Positions 52,315 to 63,840 are shown, counted from the first letter of the stretch. The stretch is 64,000 nucleotides of DNA from Thermomonas sp. S9 (GCF_024704365.1 NZ_JAJDFY010000001.1:658501-722500); one strand, 5' to 3'. Notes: generated by a model from the letters alone, not told the origin. Made by a program: numbers and translations.

Positions 52315-53121
52315 TCAGTTGCCGACCTTCAGCTTGCCGCCCTTGCCGAGGCCGCCCTGGACTTCCTGCGGCTTGTAGTCGCGCATCGCGCGCACCAGGT
52401 TGTTGTAGGCATTGGCGAACGCGGCCGCCAGCGCCTTGCCTTCCGGCGTGTTGCTGTAGCCGCCGAGCGCGCCGAAGCCGCCGGCGCTGCCGCCGCCGAT
52501 GCCCAGGCCGAAATCGGTCTTGGTGGCATTGCCCTGTGCCACCCCGATCTGCACGCCGGAGCGGTTGTCGATCATGGTCAGCATGGTTTCGGCCTTCTTG
52601 AACTTCAGGCCGCCGACCAGGGCGCCCACCCCGCCCAGCTTGCCGCCGAACATGCCCAGCGCCGCGCCGATGCCGCCGGCGTTGCTCTGCGAGAAATTGA
52701 TGCTGGGGTTCAGGGTGTAGTCGGCGGCGACCATCTGGCCCTTGCCGAAGTCGCTGCCCTGGCGCAGCTCGCCGCTGTCCATCAGCGCGCGCTCCTGCAT
52801 CATGTTGCGCATCGCCTTGCCGCGCTCGACCACCACGAAGCAGTTGGACTGCTGGATCAGCATGCGGATCACCGGCACCGTGGAGGGCAGGCGCAGGTCG
52901 GTGGTCAGGTAGCGGTACCAGTCGCCCTCCTGCTCCTCGACCACCGTGATCGTGCCCATCGGCTCGGCGCAGTGCTCCAGGTTGGCGGCGGCGCCCTGTG
53001 AGTTTGCGCCGGCGGCGGCGCCCTGCGGGTCGTTCTGCTTCTTGTTGAACTGTGCCTGCGCGGGCGTGCTGGCGGCGGCCAGGCCCAGGGCCAGGCAGGT
53101 GGCGATGAGAGCGGTCTTCAT
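52315..53121 (-). CDS. CsgG/HfaB-family secreted protein
   Basis: 268 residues. Signal peptide MKTALIATCLALGLAAASTPAQAQ, not a lipobox. It has CsgG-like sequence PVIRMLIQQSNCFVVVERG..NMMQERAL, then GQMVAADYTLNPSINFSQS and a glycine-rich region, and ends KALAAAFANAYNNLVRAMRDY. CsgG-family proteins are outer-membrane or periplasmic pore or chaperone subunits of curli and related systems; Xanthomonad homologues lack curli genes nearby, as here. Function unknown. ATG 53121. Confidence 0.8.
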   Translation of the reverse strand: MKTALIATCLALGLAAASTPAQAQFNKKQNDPQGAAAGANSQGAAANLEHCAEPMGTITVVEEQEGDWYRYLTTDLRLPSTVPVIRMLIQQSNCFVVVERGKAMRNMMQERALMDSGELRQGSDFGKGQMVAADYTLNPSINFSQSNAGGIGAALGMFGGKLGGVGALVGGLKFKKAETMLTMIDNRSGVQIGVAQGNATKTDFGLGIGGGSAGGFGALGGYSNTPEGKALAAAFANAYNNLVRAMRDYKPQEVQGGLGKGGKLKVGN

Positions 53122-53197
53122 AGGGTCCCCGTTGGATGGGTGGTGGTGGCGAGTCTGTCTGCGGCGTATTGCGGGTGCGAGTCTAGGGTGTCCGGAG

Positions 53198-54451
53198 TCA
53201 GGCATGCCAGCCAGGCAGCCGCCGGCGTACCGCCTGCATGCGGGGAACAACGTAATCCGGCAGCCCGTCCCGGCCATACGGCGGAGAGGCCTCGCCGGCG
53301 ACCAGCGGCGCCAGATAGCGGCGGGCGGCAGCGGTGATGCCGTAGCCGTCCTGGCGGATGAAGCCCTTGGGCATGGTTTTTTCGCGGTTGGCGATATCCG
53401 CGAGCGGCGCGATATCCACGTGCCAGCGGTAGGGCGCATCGCCATCGCGCACGATCACCGGCATCACCGCATTCTGCCCGGCCAGGGCGCACTCCACCGC
53501 CGCGCGGCCCACGGCCATCGCGTGTTCGAGATCGGTCTGCGAGGCCAGATGCCGGGCCGAGCGCTGCAGGTAATCGGGCAGCGCCCAGTGCACCTTGTGG
53601 CTCAGCGCGTCCTTGACCCGCGCAGCCAGGTGCGCGGCCACCCCGCCCAGCTGCGAGTGGCCAAAGCCGTCCTGGCCGCCGGCCTCGGCCACGAAGCGGC
53701 CGTCGGCGGTGCGGATGCCTTCGCTGGCCACCACCACGCAGTGGCCGACGCGTTTCACCACCGCGTCCACCCGCGCCAGGAAGTCGGCCTCGTCGAACAC
53801 CCGCTCCGGGAACAGGATCAGGTGCGGTGCGGCGTCGCGCCCGTCGCCGGCCAGCCCGGCGGCGGCGGCCAGCCAGCCGGCATGCCGGCCCATGGCCTCG
53901 TACACGAACACCTTGGTCGAGGTCTCGGCCATCGCCGCCACGTCCAGCGCGCATTCGCGCACCGACACGGCCGTGTATTTGGCGGCGGAGCCGAAGCCGG
54001 GGCTGCAGTCGGTGACGGCCAGGTCGTTGTCGATGGTCTTGGGCACCGCCACGCAGGTCAGGGGGTAGCCGAATTCGGCGGCCAGCTGCGACACCTTCAG
54101 CGCGGTATCCGCCGAATCGTTGCCGCCGTTGTAGAGGAACCAGCGCACGTCGTGGGCGCGGAAGACCGCCAGCAACCGCTCGTACTTGGCGCGGTCCTCG
54201 GCCAGCGACTTCAGCTTGATCCGGCAGCTGCCGAACGCGCCGCCGGGGGTGTGCGCCAGGGCCTTGACCTCGGCGGCGGTGAGCGCGGAGGCATCCACCA
54301 GCTCCTCGCGCAGGGCGCCGAGGATGCCGTTGCGGGCCGCCAGCACCCGCACCCTGCGCGCGCGCGCGGCCTGCAGCACCGCCGCGGCGGTGGCGTTGAT
54401 GACGGCGGTGACGCCGCCGCTCTGGGCATAGAGCAGGGTACCAGTGGGCAT
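53198..54451 (-). CDS. pfp: pyrophosphate-dependent 6-phosphofructokinase
   Basis: 417 residues, intact. Reversible PPi-driven phosphorylation of fructose 6-phosphate. The phosphoryl-donor site reads YNGGNDSADT, with Asn-Asp in place of the ATP-type GGDGS, and the catalytic loop is VPKTIDND with Lys, the PPi-type signature. Also GFGSAAKYTAVSV and VFVYEAMGRHAGWLAAAAG. ATG 54451 (MPTGTLLYAQSGG); a slightly longer in-frame start exists. Divergent from adk, and a few kilobases from the H+-pyrophosphatase. Confidence 0.94.
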   Translation of the reverse strand: MPTGTLLYAQSGGVTAVINATAAAVLQAARARRVRVLAARNGILGALREELVDASALTAAEVKALAHTPGGAFGSCRIKLKSLAEDRAKYERLLAVFRAHDVRWFLYNGGNDSADTALKVSQLAAEFGYPLTCVAVPKTIDNDLAVTDCSPGFGSAAKYTAVSVRECALDVAAMAETSTKVFVYEAMGRHAGWLAAAAGLAGDGRDAAPHLILFPERVFDEADFLARVDAVVKRVGHCVVVASEGIRTADGRFVAEAGGQDGFGHSQLGGVAAHLAARVKDALSHKVHWALPDYLQRSARHLASQTDLEHAMAVGRAAVECALAGQNAVMPVIVRDGDAPYRWHVDIAPLADIANREKTMPKGFIRQDGYGITAAARRYLAPLVAGEASPPYGRDGLPDYVVPRMQAVRRRLPGWHA

Positions 54452-54556
54452 GGGGGTCTCCGGACGGGGGCTGGGATGAATGCGGTAAGCTGGCCGGGCA
54501 GCGGGCAGGCGCAGTCTAGCGCCGTCACGCGACGACATGACATCAGGAGTGGATCG

Positions 54557-55135
54557 ATGCGATTGGTTCTGTTGGGCGCGCCGGGTTCCGGCAAGGGCAC
54601 CCAGGCGGCACGGCTGAAGGATTTCCTGCAGGTGCCGCACATCTCCACCGGCGACCTGCTGCGCGCCGAGGTCGCCGCCGGCACCCCGCTCGGCCGCCAG
54701 GCCGGCGAGGTCATGGCCCGCGGTGATCTGGTCAGCGACGAGATCCTGCTCGGCATGCTCAGGGACCGGCTCTCGCGCGAGGACGCCCGCAACGGCTTCA
54801 TCCTCGACGGCTATCCGCGCAACCTGGCCCAAGCGGCGGCGCTGGATGCGCTGCTGCGGGAGCTGGGGCAGGCTTTCGATTTCGCGGTGCAGCTGGCGGT
54901 GGACAACGAGCAGATCATCGCGCGGCTGGCCGAGCGTGCCAAGATCGAAGGGCGCGCCGACGACACCCCGGAGTCGGTGCGCCACCGTCTGAAGGTGTAC
55001 GACGAGAAGACCGCGCCGGTGATCGAGTTCTATCGCCAGCACGGGCAGTTGACCGTGGTGGACGGCGTGGGCTCGCTGGACGAGGTGTTCACCCGGATCG
55101 TGGAAGCGATCCAGGCCGGGCACGAGGTCGGCTGA
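54557..55135 (+). CDS. adk: adenylate kinase (short form)
   Basis: 192 residues. P-loop GAPGSGKGTQ, AMP-binding STGDLLRAEVAAGTPLGRQA, DGYPRNLAQAAALD and RLAERAKIEGRADDTPESVRHRLKVYDEKTAPVIEFY. The LID is the short type without the zinc tetracysteine. Interconverts ATP+AMP and 2 ADP. A clear AGGAG lies 7 bases before ATG 54557. It is followed by a long palindrome before mpl. Confidence 0.96.
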   Translation: MRLVLLGAPGSGKGTQAARLKDFLQVPHISTGDLLRAEVAAGTPLGRQAGEVMARGDLVSDEILLGMLRDRLSREDARNGFILDGYPRNLAQAAALDALLRELGQAFDFAVQLAVDNEQIIARLAERAKIEGRADDTPESVRHRLKVYDEKTAPVIEFYRQHGQLTVVDGVGSLDEVFTRIVEAIQAGHEVG

Positions 55136-55150
55136 CTTTCGCGGGCGAGC

Positions 55151-55230
55151 GGCGAAGCGGCGCGGGGACGGTCTCGCAACTCGCTCCCCGATACTTGCTT
55201 TGTTGCGAGGCCGTCCCGCGCCGCTTCGCC
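55151..55230. repeat. long imperfect palindrome (REP-like)
   Basis: Arms of 29-30 bases, 55151-55180 and 55202-55230, complement each other with about two differences (left begins GGCGAAGCGGCGCGGGGACG; right ends CCGCGCCGCTTCGCC); the loop is about 21 bases. There is no T run. It is either an extragenic palindromic element or a processing or attenuation hairpin between adk and mpl. Confidence 0.7.
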
Positions 55231-55269
55231 TGCTTCGAGCCTTCGTCTGGATCATTTCGGGAGTCGCAC

Positions 55270-56630
55270 GTGAAACTCCACATCCTCGGCATCGCCGGCA
55301 CGTTCATGGGCGGCGTCGCGGCGCTCGCGCGCGAGCTTGGCCACGCGGTCGAAGGCAGCGATGCCAACATCTACCCGCCGATGTCCACCCGAGCTCGAGC
55401 AGCTGGGCATCGCGCTCGCCCGGGGCTATGCGCCCGCCAATATCGCTGCCGACTGCGACGAGGTGGTGATCGGCAACGCCCTCTCGCGCGGCAACCCGGC
55501 GGTGGAGCACGTGCTGGACGCCGGGATGCGCTACACCTCCGGCGCGCAGTGGCTGGCCGAACGCGTGCTGCCCGGGCGCACCACGCTGGCGGTGGCCGGC
55601 ACCCACGGCAAGACCACCACCACCAGCCTGCTGGCGTTCCTGCTCGACCGCGCCGGGTGCGACCCGGGCTTCCTGATCGGGGGCGTGGCCGCGGATTTCG
55701 GGGTGTCGGCGCGGCTGGGCGGCGGGCGCGACTTCGTGGTCGAGGCTGACGAATACGACACCGCGTTCTTCGACAAGCGCAGCAAGTTCGTCCACTACCG
55801 GCCGCGGATCGCCATCCTCAACAACCTCGAGTACGACCACGCCGACATCTTCCCCGACGTGGCCGCGATCCAGCGCCAGTTCCACCACCTGGTGCGCACC
55901 GTGCCCGGCAGCGGCCGGCTGATCGTCAACGGCCATGACCAGCGCCTGGCCGAAGTGCTGGCGATGGGCTGCTGGACGCCGGTGGAGCGTTTCGGCTTCG
56001 ACCCGGGGTTCGAATGGAGCGCGCGCAAGCTGGCCGACGACGGCAGCCGCTTCGCGGTATTGCGCAGCGGCCAGGAGATCGGCAGCGTCGACTGGCCGCT
56101 GCTGGGCGACCACAACGTGCTCAACGGGCTGGCCGCGCTGGCCGCCTGCGCCGCGGCCGGGGTCGAGGTGGCCGCGCTGCTGCCGGCGCTGGCGCAGTTC
56201 GGCGGGATCAAGCGGCGGCTGGAAGTGGTCGGCCGGCACGCCGGCATTACCGTGTACGACGACTTCGCCCACCACCCGACCGCGATCGCCACCACCCTGG
56301 CCGGGCTGCGCGCCAAGGTCGGCGCGGCGCGCATCCTGGTGGCGATGGAGCCGCGCAGCAATTCGATGCGCCTCGGCGCGCACGCGGAGGCGCTGGCGCC
56401 GTCGCTGGCGCTGGCCGATGGTGTGGTGTTCCTGGCCCGCCCGGAACTGCCGTGGGATGCCGGCAAGGTGATCGCGGCGCTGCGCGGCGAGGGCGTGGCG
56501 GTGGCGGATGCCGAGGCGCTCATCGCCGCGCTGGCGGCGCGCGCGCGCCGGCGACCACGTGGTGTTCATGTCCAACGGCGGCTTCGACGCCGCGCCGCGC
56601 CGCTTCCTGCAGGCCCTGCAGGCGCAATGA
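55270..56630 (+). CDS. mpl: UDP-MurNAc:L-alanyl-gamma-D-glutamyl-meso-DAP ligase, two frameshifts
   Basis: Murein recycling ligase that joins recovered tripeptide to UDP-MurNAc. GTG start 55270 (MKLHILGIAGTFMGGVAALARELGH), the Mpl-type GIAGTFMGG loop. ATP-binding AGTHGKTTTTSLLAFLL; GVAADFG; VVEADEYDTAFFDKRSKFVHYRP (distinctive Mpl motif); LEYDHADIFPD; FAHHPTAIATTLAGLRA. An extra C at 55388-55390 shifts residues about 41 onward, and the (GC)n tract at 56537-56551 shifts the last 30 residues; both repairs restore the family sequence (PPMSTELEQLGIALARG; GDHVVFMSNGGFDAAPRRFL). Total about 453 residues. Confidence 0.93.
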
Positions 56631-56651
56631 GTCCTGCGTCGGCCGCGCGTA

Positions 56652-58579
56652 TCAGCGCGGGTGCGCCACCAGCTGCAGGCGCGGATCCGCCGTGGCCAGC
56701 GTCGTCAGCTCCGGCGGCAGCGCGTGCGCCGGCGGCGTCGGCGTCCACAGGGTGAGCAGGCGCAGCCGCCGCCGCAGTTGCATGCGATCGTAGCGCGCCA
56801 CCCACAGCGGGGTGCCGTCGGCCAGCCGCGCTGGCGCCGGCCACAGGCGCAGCACGTCGATGCGCGCGGGGTCGGCCGGGTCGGCGCGGCGCAGCAGCAG
56901 CGCCTCCGGGCGGGCATCCAGCGCCAGCGGCAGCACCGGGCGTTGCGCCGGCGTCAGGCCATCGTCCAGCAGGCCCAGCACCGCCAGCCAGTCGGCCGCC
57001 GGCTGCACCTGCCAGCCGCGCGCCTGCAGGCGCTGGCGCAGCGCGTCCAGCGGGCCGGCGATTTCCAGGTCGAAGCGATGGCGCGGATCATGGATTCCGT
57101 GCGCGCGCCAGTCCGCCAGCGTCAGCACCCGGGCGGGCGGCGGCGGCTGGAACCGCGCCAGCGTCTGCGGCGCGCTGCGCGGGGCATACCAGCCGGCCGC
57201 CAGCGCGAATGCGCCGTAGAACGTCCACGCCAGCGGCCGCATCCAGAACGCGCGCTCGCTGCGGCGACGGTAGGCGATGCCGATCACCAGCAGCTCACGC
57301 GCTGCCCAGCAGCACGCCGCCGAGGATGTCGCTCAACCAGTGCGCGCCCAGGTACAGACGCGCGAAGCCGACCAGCGCGGTGGCGATGCCGGCCAGCAGA
57401 TAGGGCCACACCCGCTGGCGGCCGGGCAGTTCGCGCGCGATCAGCACCGCGAAGAAGCCGAATACCACGGTGGTCATGGTCACCGCGATCGAGGGGAAGC
57501 CGAAGCCGTCGGCGGCGGTGGGCGGGCGCGGCATGTCCACCAGCGCGTCCAGCCCGGCGGTCAGCCCCAGCCCGACCGCGGCCGCGCCCAGCTCAGTGCG
57601 CGGCCGCCAGCCAGCGCCGCCGCCACAGCAGCCACGCCAGCGCCGCCGCGAACGCGCTGCCCAGCACCGGCGCGCTGCCCAGTCCGGCCAGTGTGGCCAT
57701 CATGCGGTCGGCCAGCGGGTTGCGCAGCGAGAACATCAGCGCATGCACGTCGTGATCCAGCCGCAGCGGGCCGCCGTGCAGCACCAGCGCAGCGCTCAGC
57801 CAGGCCCACAGCCAGGCCACCGCGAACAGGCACACCGCCAGCAGCAGCAGCGGCGCGGTTTCCGGGCGGCGGCGGTCGATCAGGGCGGCGGCATAGCGGC
57901 CCAGCAGCGGGTGGCGGTGGCTCCAGCGCAGCAACCGGGCCAGCAGGCTGTCGGCGTGCAGCGCGAACCAGCGCCAGCTGTACAGCACCACGGCCCAGGC
58001 CAGGGCCAGTGCGCCCAGCAGGCCGAGCAGCACCAGCGCCAGCTTGTCCGCCACCGCGGCCACGGCCTCGTACGCCTGGCCCAGCGCCCAGCCGGGCAGC
58101 AGGAACAGCACCGCCCAACTGGCGCAGGCGAGCAGGCTGGCCTGCAGGTAGCGTGCCGGCGGCATCCCGGCCATCCCGGCGATGGCCGGCACGAATGGCC
58201 GGATCGGTCCCACGTAGCGCGCGATCAAAATGCTTTTGAAGGCATTGCGGCGGAACAGCCCCTCGCCGCGCTCCAGCATCTGCGGATAGCGCCGGAACGG
58301 CCACACCCCGCGCAGGCGATCGCCCCAGCGGCGGCCGATCCAGTAGCTCAGGCCGTCGCCGGCCAGCGCGCCGAGCGCGGCGCAGGCCACCGCGTACGGA
58401 CCGGACAGGGTGCCCATGCCGATCAGCACGCCGACCGGGATCAGCAGCGGCAGCGCCGGCACGAACGCGCCCAGCACGATCAGGGCATCGCAGAAGGCGA
58501 TCAGGAAAATCAGCAGCCCCGCCGCGTGCGGATGCGCGCCGATCCAGGCAACGGCGTTGTCGAACCAGGCGCTGTGCAT
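56652..58579 (-). CDS. DedA-PAP2-LssY three-domain membrane protein, two frameshifts
   Basis: About 641 residues when repaired. N-terminal DedA domain: LGAFVPALPLLIPVGVLIGMGTLSG, GDGLSYWIGRRWG and RYVGPIRPFVPAIAGMAGM (a lipid-flippase-like fold). Then a membrane PAP2-like domain (DHDVHALMFSLRNPLADRM, GFARLYLGAHWLSDILGG) and a C-terminal soluble LssY_C domain (MRPLAWTFYGAFALAAGWYAP... RIDVLRLWPAPARLADGTPLWVARYDR). Both breaks (57592-57595 and 57294-57297) are the TGAG-for-TGG lesion on the coding strand. The PAP2 segment reads FPSIAVTM where catalytic enzymes have an S-x-H phosphate-binding motif, so the phosphatase may be inactive. Confidence 0.83.
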
Positions 58580-58632
58580 CGGCCGATTATAGGTGGCGGA
58601 CGCTACACTTCCGCCCATCGCGGAGACGGTGA

Positions 58633-59460
58633 ATGCGCATGACCACGCTGTCTGGCAAGACCCTGTTCATCACCGGCGCCTCGCGCGGGATCGGCCTCGC
58701 GATCGCGCTGCGCGCCGCACGCGACGGCGCCAACGTGGCGATCGCCGCCAAGTCGGCGGTGCCCAATCCGAAGCTGCCGGGCACCATCCACACCGCCGCC
58801 GCCGCGGTGGAGGCGGCCGGCGGCAAGGCGCTGGCCCTGCAGTGCGACATCCGCGACGAGGACGCGGTGCGCGCAGCGGCCGCGGCCACGGTGGATGCGT
58901 TCGGCGGGATCGACATCCTCATCAACAACGCCAGCGCGATCTGGCTGCGCGGCGCGCTGGACACGCCGATGAAGCGCTTCGACCTGATGCAGCAGGTCAA
59001 CAGCCGCGGCAGCTTCCTGTGCGCGCAGGCCTGCCTGCCGCACCTGCTGCAGGCGCCGAACCCGCACATCCTTACCCTGTGCCCGCCGCCTTCGCTCGAC
59101 CCAAAGTGGTGGGGCCCGCATACCGCCTACACCCTGGCCAAGATGGGGATGAGCTTCGTCACCCTCGGCCTGGCTGCCGAGTTCGGGCCGCAGGGGGTGG
59201 CGGTGAACGCGCTGTGGCCGCGCACCCTGATCGCCACCGATGCGCTGAACATGATCCCCGGCGTGAGCCGCGCCAATGCGCGCACGCCGGACATCATGGC
59301 CGATGCCGCGCACGCGGTGCTGGTACGGCCGGCGGCTGGCTTCAGCGGGCGCTTCCTGATCGACGAGGACGTGCTGCGCGAGGCGGGCATCACGGATTTT
59401 TCCGGCTACGCGGTGGACCCCGCGCAGCCGCTACTGCCGGATCTCTACGTCGAGCCTTGA
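58633..59460 (+). CDS. short-chain dehydrogenase/reductase, HSDL2-like
   Basis: 275 residues, intact. NAD(P)-binding [49 protein letters not shown] (characteristic of HSDL2-type SDRs), INNASAIW, then the catalytic Y-x3-K in YTLAKMGM. The substrate is unknown; family members are linked to lipid or steroid metabolism in eukaryotes, and bacterial ones are uncharacterised. Start 58633 or 58639. Divergent from the DedA gene by 53 bases; upstream of gloA and argD on the same strand. Confidence 0.85.
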   Translation: MRMTTLSGKTLFITGASRGIGLAIALRAARDGANVAIAAKSAVPNPKLPGTIHTAAAAVEAAGGKALALQCDIRDEDAVRAAAAATVDAFGGIDILINNASAIWLRGALDTPMKRFDLMQQVNSRGSFLCAQACLPHLLQAPNPHILTLCPPPSLDPKWWGPHTAYTLAKMGMSFVTLGLAAEFGPQGVAVNALWPRTLIATDALNMIPGVSRANARTPDIMADAAHAVLVRPAAGFSGRFLIDEDVLREAGITDFSGYAVDPAQPLLPDLYVEP

Positions 59461-59504
59461 CTCCGGCTTCATGGGATCATGGCGTCCCCCCACGGAGATT
59501 CCGC

Positions 59505-59936
59505 ATGAAATACCTGCATACGATGGTGCGCGTGCGCGACCTCGACGCCTCGCTGCGCTTCTACTGCGACGGCCTGGGCCTGCGCGAGGTGCGGCGGATG
59601 GACAATCCCGCCGGGCGCTACACCCTGGTGTTTCTCGCCGCCGACGAAAGCCCGGAGGCGGAGATCGAGCTGACCTACAACTGGCCGGATGCGAACGGCA
59701 ACACCGAGGACTACGGCAGCGCCCGCAACTTCGGCCACCTCGCGTTCCGGGTCGCGGACATCTACGCCATCTGCCAGCGTCTGCTGGACATGGGCCACAC
59801 GATCAACCGCCCGCCGCGCGACGGCCACATGGCGTTCGTGCGCTCACCCGACCTGATCTCGGTGGAGCTGCTGCAGGACGGCCACCTGCCGCCGCAGGAG
59901 CCCTGGGCCTCGATGCCGAACACGGGAGTCTGGTGA
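59505..59936 (+). CDS. gloA: lactoylglutathione lyase (glyoxalase I)
   Basis: 143 residues, vicinal-oxygen-chelate fold. Metal ligands are in the usual places: His in [14 protein letters not shown], Glu in AEIELTYN, His in [13 protein letters not shown] and Glu in ISVELLQ. Isomerises the methylglyoxal-glutathione hemithioacetal. The short NWPDANGN region after the first Glu is typical. ATG 59505, preceded by ACGGAG. argD begins one base after the stop codon, suggesting co-transcription. Confidence 0.92.
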   Translation: MKYLHTMVRVRDLDASLRFYCDGLGLREVRRMDNPAGRYTLVFLAADESPEAEIELTYNWPDANGNTEDYGSARNFGHLAFRVADIYAICQRLLDMGHTINRPPRDGHMAFVRSPDLISVELLQDGHLPPQEPWASMPNTGVW

Positions 59937-59937
59937 G

Positions 59938-61170
59938 ATGCAGGCCGAACCTTCCGCGGGCGAGCTGCTCGCGCTCGGGCAGCAGGTGCTGCTGCCGGTG
60001 TACCAGCCGCGGCAGATGCTGCTCGCGCGCGGCCGGGGCGCGCGGCTGTGGGACAGCGAAGGCCGCGATTATGTGGACTTCGCCGCCGGCATCGCAGTGT
60101 GCAGCCTCGGCCACTGCGATCCCGAGCTCACCGCCGCGCTGGTCGAGCAGGCCGGCCGCCTGTGGCATACCAGCAACGTGTTCGTCAGCGAGCCGCCGCT
60201 GCGGCTGGCGCAGGAACTGGTGGCCGCCTCGCGCTTTGCCGAGCGCGCGTTCCTGTGCAATTCCGGCGCCGAGGCCAACGAGGCCGCGATCAAGCTGGTG
60301 CGCAAATGGGCCGCCAATACCGGCCGGCCGCCGCAGCAGCGCGTGATCGTCACCTGCCGCGGCAGTTTCCACGGCCGCACCCTGGCCACCGTCACCGCCA
60401 CCGCGCAGCCGAAGTACCAGCAGGGCTTCGAGCCGCTGCCGGAAGGATTCCGTCACGTCGATTTCAACGACATCGCGCAGCTGGAGGCCGCGCTGGCCGG
60501 TGGCGACGTCGCCGCCGTGCTGCTGGAGCCGGTGCAGGGCGAGGGCGGCGTGCTGCCGGCCGCGCCCGGCTATCTGCAGGCGGTGCGCGCGCTGTGCGAC
60601 CGCTTCGATGCGCTGCTGGTGCTGGACGAGATCCAGTGCGGCATGGGCCGCACCGGCACCCTGTTCGCGCACTGGCAGGACGGCGTGGTGCCGGACATCG
60701 TGACCCTGGCCAAGGCACTCGGCGGTGGCTTTCCAATCGGCGCGCTGCTGGCCGGCCCGAAGGTGGCGCAGGCGATGCAGGTGGGCGCGCACGGCACCAC
60801 CTTCGGCGGCAATCCGCTGGCCGCCGCGGTGGCGCGGGTGGCGCTGCGGCGGCTGGCGTCGGAGGAAATCGCGGCGAACGTCGCGCGGCAGTCGCAGGCG
60901 CTCCGCGAAGGACTTCAGGCGTTGAACCGCGCGTTCGATCTGTTCGCCGAGGTGCGCGGCCGCGGGCTGATGCTGGGCGCGGTGCTGAAATCCGAGCACG
61001 CGGGCCAGGCCGGCGCCATCCTCGATCACGCCGCCGCGCACGGCCTGCTCCTGCTGCAGGCCGGCCCCGACGTGCTGCGCTTCGTCCCCGCGCTCACCAT
61101 CGGCGATGACGACGTGGCCGCCGGGCTCGCGCGCCTGCGCCAGGCGCTGGCGGCGTTCGTGGGCGGCTGA
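59938..61170 (+). CDS. argD: acetylornithine/succinyldiaminopimelate aminotransferase
   Basis: 410 residues, intact, class III PLP aminotransferase. N-terminal LLPVYQPRQMLLARGRGARLWDSEGRDYVDFAAGIAVCSLGH is the ArgD form. NSGAEANEAAIKLVRKWA, GSFHGRT, VLDEIQCGMGRTG and the catalytic lysine in TLAKALGGGFPIGALLAG are all present. Works in arginine and probably lysine biosynthesis. Coupled to gloA and followed by a palindromic element before the convergent metB. Confidence 0.94.
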   Translation: MQAEPSAGELLALGQQVLLPVYQPRQMLLARGRGARLWDSEGRDYVDFAAGIAVCSLGHCDPELTAALVEQAGRLWHTSNVFVSEPPLRLAQELVAASRFAERAFLCNSGAEANEAAIKLVRKWAANTGRPPQQRVIVTCRGSFHGRTLATVTATAQPKYQQGFEPLPEGFRHVDFNDIAQLEAALAGGDVAAVLLEPVQGEGGVLPAAPGYLQAVRALCDRFDALLVLDEIQCGMGRTGTLFAHWQDGVVPDIVTLAKALGGGFPIGALLAGPKVAQAMQVGAHGTTFGGNPLAAAVARVALRRLASEEIAANVARQSQALREGLQALNRAFDLFAEVRGRGLMLGAVLKSEHAGQAGAILDHAAAHGLLLLQAGPDVLRFVPALTIGDDDVAAGLARLRQALAAFVGG

Positions 61171-61181
61171 GCCGCCCTTGG

Positions 61182-61333
61182 GGAAGGTCTGAACAACGCC
61201 ATCCAGGCGTTGTCAGCCCACGCCGGGTCCGGTACAGGCCCGGACTCGGCTCACACGCATCCATCACTTGCGTGATGGATGCGTGGCCGGCCCTCCATGG
61301 CCGGCGGGAACCTCTGAGTTGATCAGAGGTTCC
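61182..61333. repeat. MITE-like element of nested hairpins with terminal inverted repeats
   Basis: 152 bases with matching ends (GGAAGGTCTGA at 61182-61192; TCAGAGGTTCC at 61323-61333; 9 of 11 complementary). Inside are perfect hairpins: 8 bp (61193-61200 with 61206-61213), 14 bp (61254-61267 with 61272-61285, loop TTGC), 7 bp (61286-61292 with 61299-61305) and 11 bp (61307-61317 with 61323-61333). It fills the whole convergent argD-metB gap and could also terminate both transcripts. Confidence 0.65.
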
Positions 61334-62457
61334 TTAGCCCAGCGCCAGTGCGAAGTCGGCGATCAGGTCGTCGGCGTCCTCCAGTCCCACCGAGACCCGC
61401 AGCAGGTCCTGCGGCGAACGCGGGTGCGCGCCTTCCACCGAGGCGCGGTGCTCGACCAGCGATTCGCAGCCGCCCAGCGAGGTGGCATTGGTGAATAGGC
61501 GCAGCTTGCCGGCCACCGCCAGCGCCGCCTCGCGCCCCGCGTGCAGCCGGATGCTGAGCATCGCGCCGAAGTCGCGCATCTGCGCCGCCGCGACCGCGTG
61601 CCCCGGATGCGTGGGCAGCCCCGGCCAGTTCACCCGCGCCACCGCCGGATGCGCCGCCAGGAATGCGGCGAGCCTGCGCGCGTTCGCGCAGTGCATGGCC
61701 ATGCGCGCGCCCAGCGAGCGGCAGCCGCGCAGGATCAGCCAGGCGCTGAACGGGGCCAGCACCGCGCCGGTGACGTGCAGCCGGTGCGCCACCTTCTTCG
61801 CGAAGTCGTCATCGCGCGCGAACACCAGCGCGCCGCCCAGCACGTCGCTGTGGCCGCCGAAGTACTTGGTGGTCGAGTGCATCACGATGTCCGCGCCGAG
61901 CGCCAGCGGGCGCTGCAGCAGCGGCGTGGCGAAGGTGTTGTCCGCCACCACCATCGCGCCGGCGGCGTGGCCGAGGGCGGCGACCGCGGCGATGTCGCTG
62001 ATCTTCAGCAGCGGGTTGGATGGCGTTTCGATCCACAGCAGCGAAAGCGGCGCGGCGCAGGCCGTGCGCACGGCATCGAGGTCGGCCATGTCGACGGTTT
62101 CGACCACCAGCCCACGCTCCGGCAGGAACTCGCTGAACAGCATGCGCAACCCGCTGTAGCAGTCGTCAGGAAACAGCACGCGGCTGCCCGCCGGCAGCGA
62201 TTCCAGCAGGGTGGTCATCGCCGCCATGCCGGAGGCGAAGGTCAGCGCGGTGGCGCCGCCTTCCAGCGCGGCCAGCGCCTCGCGCAGGCGGTCGTTGGTG
62301 GGGTTGCCCTCGCGCTGGTACTCGTAGCCGCCCAGGCGCTCGCCGGCGGGGCCGTGGCGGAAGGTGGTGGCCAGGTGGATGGGCGGGGCCACCGCGCCGG
62401 TGGCGGGGTCGGGCTGCTGGCCGGCGTGTACGGCCAGGGTGCCGGGATGCAGTGAGC

Positions 62458-62461
<4 letters not shown>
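61334..62461 (-). CDS. metB: cystathionine gamma-synthase/lyase family trans-sulfuration enzyme
   Basis: 375 residues, intact. Cys/Met metabolism PLP family: [62 protein letters not shown] and the catalytic Lys in [19 protein letters not shown]. Joins O-succinylhomoserine and cysteine, or splits cystathionine; synthase is slightly favoured by the sequence style, but lyase is not excluded. The start overlaps the hemL stop by 4 bases. No methionine regulatory site was recognised. Confidence 0.87.
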
Positions 62462-63753
<1,292 letters not shown>

Positions 63754-63840
63754 GGCAGGGGTCTCGAGAAGAAGAGGGGGGCGCTTTCGTTGGCCATCCA
63801 GGGATGGGACAATCGCGGCAATCCAATGATTATCGCGCCG

